Source: Streptomyces sp. FIT100
Lineage (GTDB): Bacteria; Actinomycetota; Actinomycetes; Streptomycetales; Streptomycetaceae
Reading direction: 5' to 3'
Length of the DNA: 64,000 nucleotides
Assembly (NCBI RefSeq): GCF_024584805.1
Contig: NZ_CP075715.1
Location: 7,473,526-7,537,525 of the forward strand
Shown: positions 61,429 through 64,000 of the stretch, piece after piece
How the letters are laid out: every line of letters begins with the position of its first letter
How positions within the stretch are numbered: the first letter of the stretch is position 1
Notes under the pieces: model-generated
Told to the model about the DNA's origin: nothing
Database searches by the model: none
The model's input: the letters and a program-made list of their open reading frames with translations, nothing else
Position numbers and translations under genes: made by a program

Positions 61429-61448
61429 ACCGGCAGGCCGCCGGTTCA
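61426..61448. terminator. Shared hairpin spanning two convergent stop codons
   Basis: TGAACCGGC-AGGCC-GCCGGTTCA: the perfect 9-bp arms begin and end with the stop codons of the protease and the hydratase, so one structure may serve both genes. Confidence 0.6.
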
Positions 61449-62225
61449 GTCGGCGAACGCGCCGTGCCGGCCGGCGCCGCGGGAGAAGCGGTCGGCGCCC
61501 CGCTGGGTCTCGCCGGCGGTGAGCGGGACCATGCCGTGCCGGTGCTCGGCGGCCAGCGCGTCCGGCTCGTCCAGGCCGTGCTGCTCGCGTACGGAGAGCC
61601 GGTCGTGCCGCAGGCAGAGCTGGGGGAACGCGGCGATCTCGTGGGCCAGTCGCTCCGCCGCGCCGCGGGCCTCCCCGGGCGGGACAAGGCGGTTGGCCAG
61701 CCCCATCCCGTACGCCTCCGGAGCCGGGACGGGGCGGCCCGTCAGGATCATGTCCATCGCGCGGCTCTCGCCGATGAGCCGCGGCAGCCGCACCGTGCCG
61801 CCGTCCACCAGCGGTACGCCCCAGCGACGGCAGAACACCCCGAACACCGCGTCCTCCTCGGCGACCCGGAGATCGCACCAGAGCGCCAGCTCCAGTCCGC
61901 CGGCGACCGCGTGCCCGGCGACGGCGGCGATGACCGGCTTGCTCAGCCGCATCCGGGTGGGGCCCATCGGACCGTCGCCCTCGGCCCGCACCGCGTTGCC
62001 GCGCCCGGTGCCGACAGCCTTGAGGTCGGCGCCTGCGCAGAAGGTGCCGCCCTCGCCCCACAGCACGGCGACGGACGCGTCCTCGGCTGCCTCGAACTGT
62101 CGGAAGGCGTCCGCGAGCCGGGCGGCCGTCGGGCCGTCCACGGCGTTGCGGACCTCGGGGCGGTCGAGGATCACGGTGAAGACGGGGCCGTCGCGTTCGA
62201 CCCGTACCGCGGACTTCTCACTCAT
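61446..62225 (-). CDS. Enoyl-CoA hydratase/isomerase family protein
   Basis: 259-aa crotonase-fold protein. FCAGADLKAVG is the first oxyanion segment and AGHAVAGGLELALWCDLRVAEEDAVFG the second; the catalytic glutamate of true hydratases is not clearly in place (WGVPLVDGG), so another crotonase activity is possible. Start ATG 62225 with AAGG. Confidence 0.9.
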   Translation of the reverse strand: MSEKSAVRVERDGPVFTVILDRPEVRNAVDGPTAARLADAFRQFEAAEDASVAVLWGEGGTFCAGADLKAVGTGRGNAVRAEGDGPMGPTRMRLSKPVIAAVAGHAVAGGLELALWCDLRVAEEDAVFGVFCRRWGVPLVDGGTVRLPRLIGESRAMDMILTGRPVPAPEAYGMGLANRLVPPGEARGAAERLAHEIAAFPQLCLRHDRLSVREQHGLDEPDALAAEHRHGMVPLTAGETQRGADRFSRGAGRHGAFAD

Positions 62226-62442
62226 CGTGACCTTGTATCCCGCCAGGACCGGACCGCACAAGGCCGCGAACGCCGAACACCGAACGGGGAGCGGGGCGTC
62301 GCGACAGGATGCGATCAGCGCCCGACGGGAGTCCGATGGGGGGAGACGGGGCGAAGAGGCGTGAGGCGGACGGGATCGGGGTAGTTGCGCGGGACCGGGG
62401 TGGCTGTGCGGTGCACCCCGTTGATCGGCAGAGGAGGTTGCC

Positions 62443-62625
62443 ATGAAGCGAGCCAGGCAGCACGGGAAGCCGGCCCCGCCGGCCGAGGAAGAGCTCAGGC
62501 GGGAGATCCGGGACGCCGAGCCGGACATCACCGAACGCCGTCGGGAGACCGGCGTGGCCACCGATCCGGGCACGGTGTACCGACTGGTCCACGAGCAGAC
62601 GTCCATGGGCGGGCGCGAGCGGTAG
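62443..62625 (+). CDS. Small hypothetical protein
   Basis: 60 aa, charged ([20 protein letters not shown]), with no transmembrane segment. The evidence that it is real is a strong GAGGAGG ribosome site eight bases before the ATG. Function unknown. Confidence 0.6.
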   Translation: MKRARQHGKPAPPAEEELRREIRDAEPDITERRRETGVATDPGTVYRLVHEQTSMGGRER

Positions 62626-62650
62626 CCGGCCCCGCGGTCCTGGCGAGGAG

Positions 62651-62706
62651 CCCGTCGGCCCGTCGGCCCGTCGGCCCGTCGGCCCGTCGGCCCGTCGGCC
62701 CGTCGG
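62651..62706. repeat. 8-bp tandem repeat CCCGTCGG, seven copies
   Basis: Seven perfect copies. The same motif appears in degenerate form at 7682-7730. Slippage-prone, non-coding. Confidence 0.9.
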
Positions 62707-62754
62707 CCCGGCGGGCTCCTCGGCTCGGGCCTCGGCCCCCGGCCTCGCGCCGAC

Positions 62755-62879
62755 CCGGCGGGCCTGGCGGACCCGGCAGTCCTGGCGGGCCCAGCGGTCC
62801 TGGCGGGCCCAGCGGTCCTGGCGGTCCCGGCGGTCCTGGCGGGCTCCGCGGCCCTGGCGGCCCCAGCGGGCTCGGGGCC
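62755..62879. repeat. 9/18-bp GGC-GGNCCN repeat
   Basis: Degenerate units such as GGCGGGCCCAGCGGTCCT. Both strands translate to collagen-like Gly-Pro-x strings only because of the repeat period. No start or ribosome site supports a gene. Confidence 0.7.
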
Positions 62880-63123
62880 CTAGGCCGTGTCTGACGAATC
62901 CCGCCTGGCGCGCGACGCCCGGCACGCTCCCCCAGAGCTCGCGCCTGGGAGGTGCCCCCACCCCCGTAGCCCTTCGGGCACGGGAGGTGCCCCCACGCTG
63001 CGTTGTCGGAGTCATCCGAGTACGCCCAGTACGAGGATGATCCTCCGCCTTGCGATTGCACGCACCGGACGCCGCGCACCCCGCCCTGCGGGCGGACGGC
63101 GCCATGTGTCAGACACGACCTAG
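62880..63123. mobile_element. MITE-like element, copy B (TGTCTGAC type), intact
   Basis: 236 bp (62884-63119) between perfect CTAG duplications (62880-62883, 63120-63123). Ends GCCGTGTCTGAC and GTCAGACACGAC. Nearly identical to copy A over its full length, indicating recent spread. Confidence 0.9.
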
Positions 63124-63138
63124 CGGCTCCAGCGGCGC

Positions 63139-64000
63139 TCAGCGCGCCAGCGCCAGCATCACCAGCTTGCGCCACTCCAGCCGCGGCCGGGCCCGCGGCA
63201 CACCCGGACGGTGACGGGGGACCCGTACCCGCAGGGCGCCCGGGCGGATCGTGCAGCGGACGGGCACCGGAAGCGTGAGTGCCTCGCCGTCCAGGCCCAC
63301 ATGGACCTCCGGCGCATCGGCGTCCACGACGACCTCGTGGGTCGTCAGGACGGTCAGCCCGCGCGAACGGTCCCCGCCCAGCAGGGCGGCCGCCTGCGCG
63401 GCGCTGTCCACGGAGATGCTCAGCAAGCCGAGCACGCCGGTGTCCAGCCGGTCCCGGCGCCCCGGCGCACCGGGGTCGCCCACGCGGTACGGGTTGTTGC
63501 TCACCAGCACCGCCTGCGGGGCGTCGATCGTCATCGCCCCGGCCCGCACGGTCAGCCGCGGACCGACCCGGTGCGTCAGCACGTCCGGGAACAGGTCGAG
63601 CGTGGTGCGCAGCTTGTCGTCCCGGTACGCGTCGCTCTGCACGACCGCCGCGTAGGCGCCGAACGAGGCGTTGTTGACGAACACCCGAGTGCCGACCAGG
63701 CCCAGGTCGACCGTGAGCTCGACCCCGTCGGCCAGGGCGTCCAGGGCCGCCGAGGGATCCTCGCGGTCGAGGCCGAGGTCCATCGCGAAGTGGTTGCGGG
63801 TACCGGCGGGAACCACCAGGAACGGGATGCCGTGCTCGGCCGCCACGGCCGCCACCAGGGCCTGGGTGCCGTCGCCCCCGGCCACGCCGAGCAGATCCGC
63901 ACCGTCCGCGACCGCCCGGCGGGCCAGCGCGGCCACATCCGTCCGCCGCTGGGGATCCAGCAGGGCGACCGTGGCGCCGGCGGCCTCCGCCTTCTCGCGC
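63139..64000 (-). CDS. Diacylglycerol kinase / lipid kinase-like protein (5' end outside window)
   Basis: At least 287 aa of a DAGK catalytic-domain protein: [13 protein letters not shown] is the nucleotide-binding GGDGT motif, [16 protein letters not shown] the second conserved stretch, and [15 protein letters not shown] the third, followed by the C-terminal beta-domain. The N-terminus is cut by the window edge. Phosphorylates a lipid such as diacylglycerol; the exact lipid is not known. Confidence 0.9.
   Translation of the reverse strand, partial: REKAEAAGATVALLDPQRRTDVAALARRAVADGADLLGVAGGDGTQALVAAVAAEHGIPFLVVPAGTRNHFAMDLGLDREDPSAALDALADGVELTVDLGLVGTRVFVNNASFGAYAAVVQSDAYRDDKLRTTLDLFPDVLTHRVGPRLTVRAGAMTIDAPQAVLVSNNPYRVGDPGAPGRRDRLDTGVLGLLSISVDSAAQAAALLGGDRSRGLTVLTTHEVVVDADAPEVHVGLDGEALTLPVPVRCTIRPGALRVRVPRHRPGVPRARPRLEWRKLVMLALAR

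Noticed and set aside
58755-62384. A 1209-codon open frame on the plus strand
   Set aside because: It overlaps the stress protein and protease genes in another frame and the hydratase gene antisense, and its translation is Arg/Gly/Pro-rich without domains: a GC-bias shadow.
62385-62894. Collagen-like Gly-Pro-x protein
   Set aside because: The 9/18-bp repeat gives collagen-like strings on both strands; no start signal, and it ends in a mobile element.

Overview
The window is high-GC DNA with actinomycete-style coding. Evidence includes GTG and TTG starts behind GGAGG-type ribosome sites, Tat-type secretion signals, a perfect CebR box, DmdR/IdeR-type iron boxes, a PucR regulator, a membrane-anchored streptogrisin-like protease and a SpoIIE/HATPase regulator. 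A Streptomyces or close relative is the best reading. No rRNA, tRNA or CRISPR array was seen.

Layout. Positions 1-6.1 kb carry a secreted GH6 cellulase with a CebR operator, a lysA-type decarboxylase, a PucR regulator and an amino-acid permease. Positions 6.4-47.1 kb form a very large glycan-degradation region. It starts with a cytosolic GH29 fucosidase and an AraC regulator (6.4-8.5 kb). Next is a long leftward gene run (23.7 to 8.7 kb): an Lpl-type ABC importer, a secreted unknown TIM-barrel-like protein, a small polysaccharide lyase, a heparinase II/III-like lyase, a GH89 alpha-N-acetylglucosaminidase, a GH16, a PL8 lyase and a sugar isomerase-like protein. A DeoR/LacI hybrid regulator (24.0-25.1 kb) follows. 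A rightward set (25.3-35.7 kb) has a 2-hydroxyacid dehydrogenase, a second heparinase II/III-like paralogue, GH95, GH20 and a GH29 with a C-terminal discoidin-like domain. A leftward run (45.8 to 36.1 kb) with a divergent LacI regulator encodes a sugar ABC importer, a GH5 enzyme resembling the N-glycan-core beta-mannosidases, a Tat-exported GH85 endoglycosidase and a cytosolic GH38 alpha-mannosidase.

Together the 36-47 kb genes look like a complete N-glycan pathway. GH85 cuts the glycan from protein outside the cell, the ABC system imports it, GH38 removes alpha-mannose and GH5 splits the Man-GlcNAc core. The 8.7-29.4 kb genes look like a uronic-acid/hexosamine polysaccharide system (hyaluronan, heparosan or similar). 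No sulfatase is present in the window. The fucosidases and hexosaminidase between them would trim decorated host-type glycans. Substrates are inferred from families and context.

Positions 47-64 kb are mixed housekeeping and accessory genes: MBL-fold hydrolase, ArsR plus glyoxalase, acetyltransferase, a second ArsR, iron-siderophore binding protein, SpoIIE-type regulator, a decayed TetR/aldo-keto reductase pair, SDR, DUF2470 protein, HAD phosphatase, universal stress protein, protease, enoyl-CoA hydratase and a lipid/diacylglycerol kinase-like gene cut by the window edge.

A family of short non-coding mobile elements (about 236-280 bp, terminal inverted repeats, CTAG target duplications) occurs five times: 29.4, 41.2 (fragment), 47.1, 49.6 and 62.9 kb. 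Two copies sit exactly at stop codons, and the fragment at 41.2 kb forms part of the N-terminus of the GH85 enzyme.
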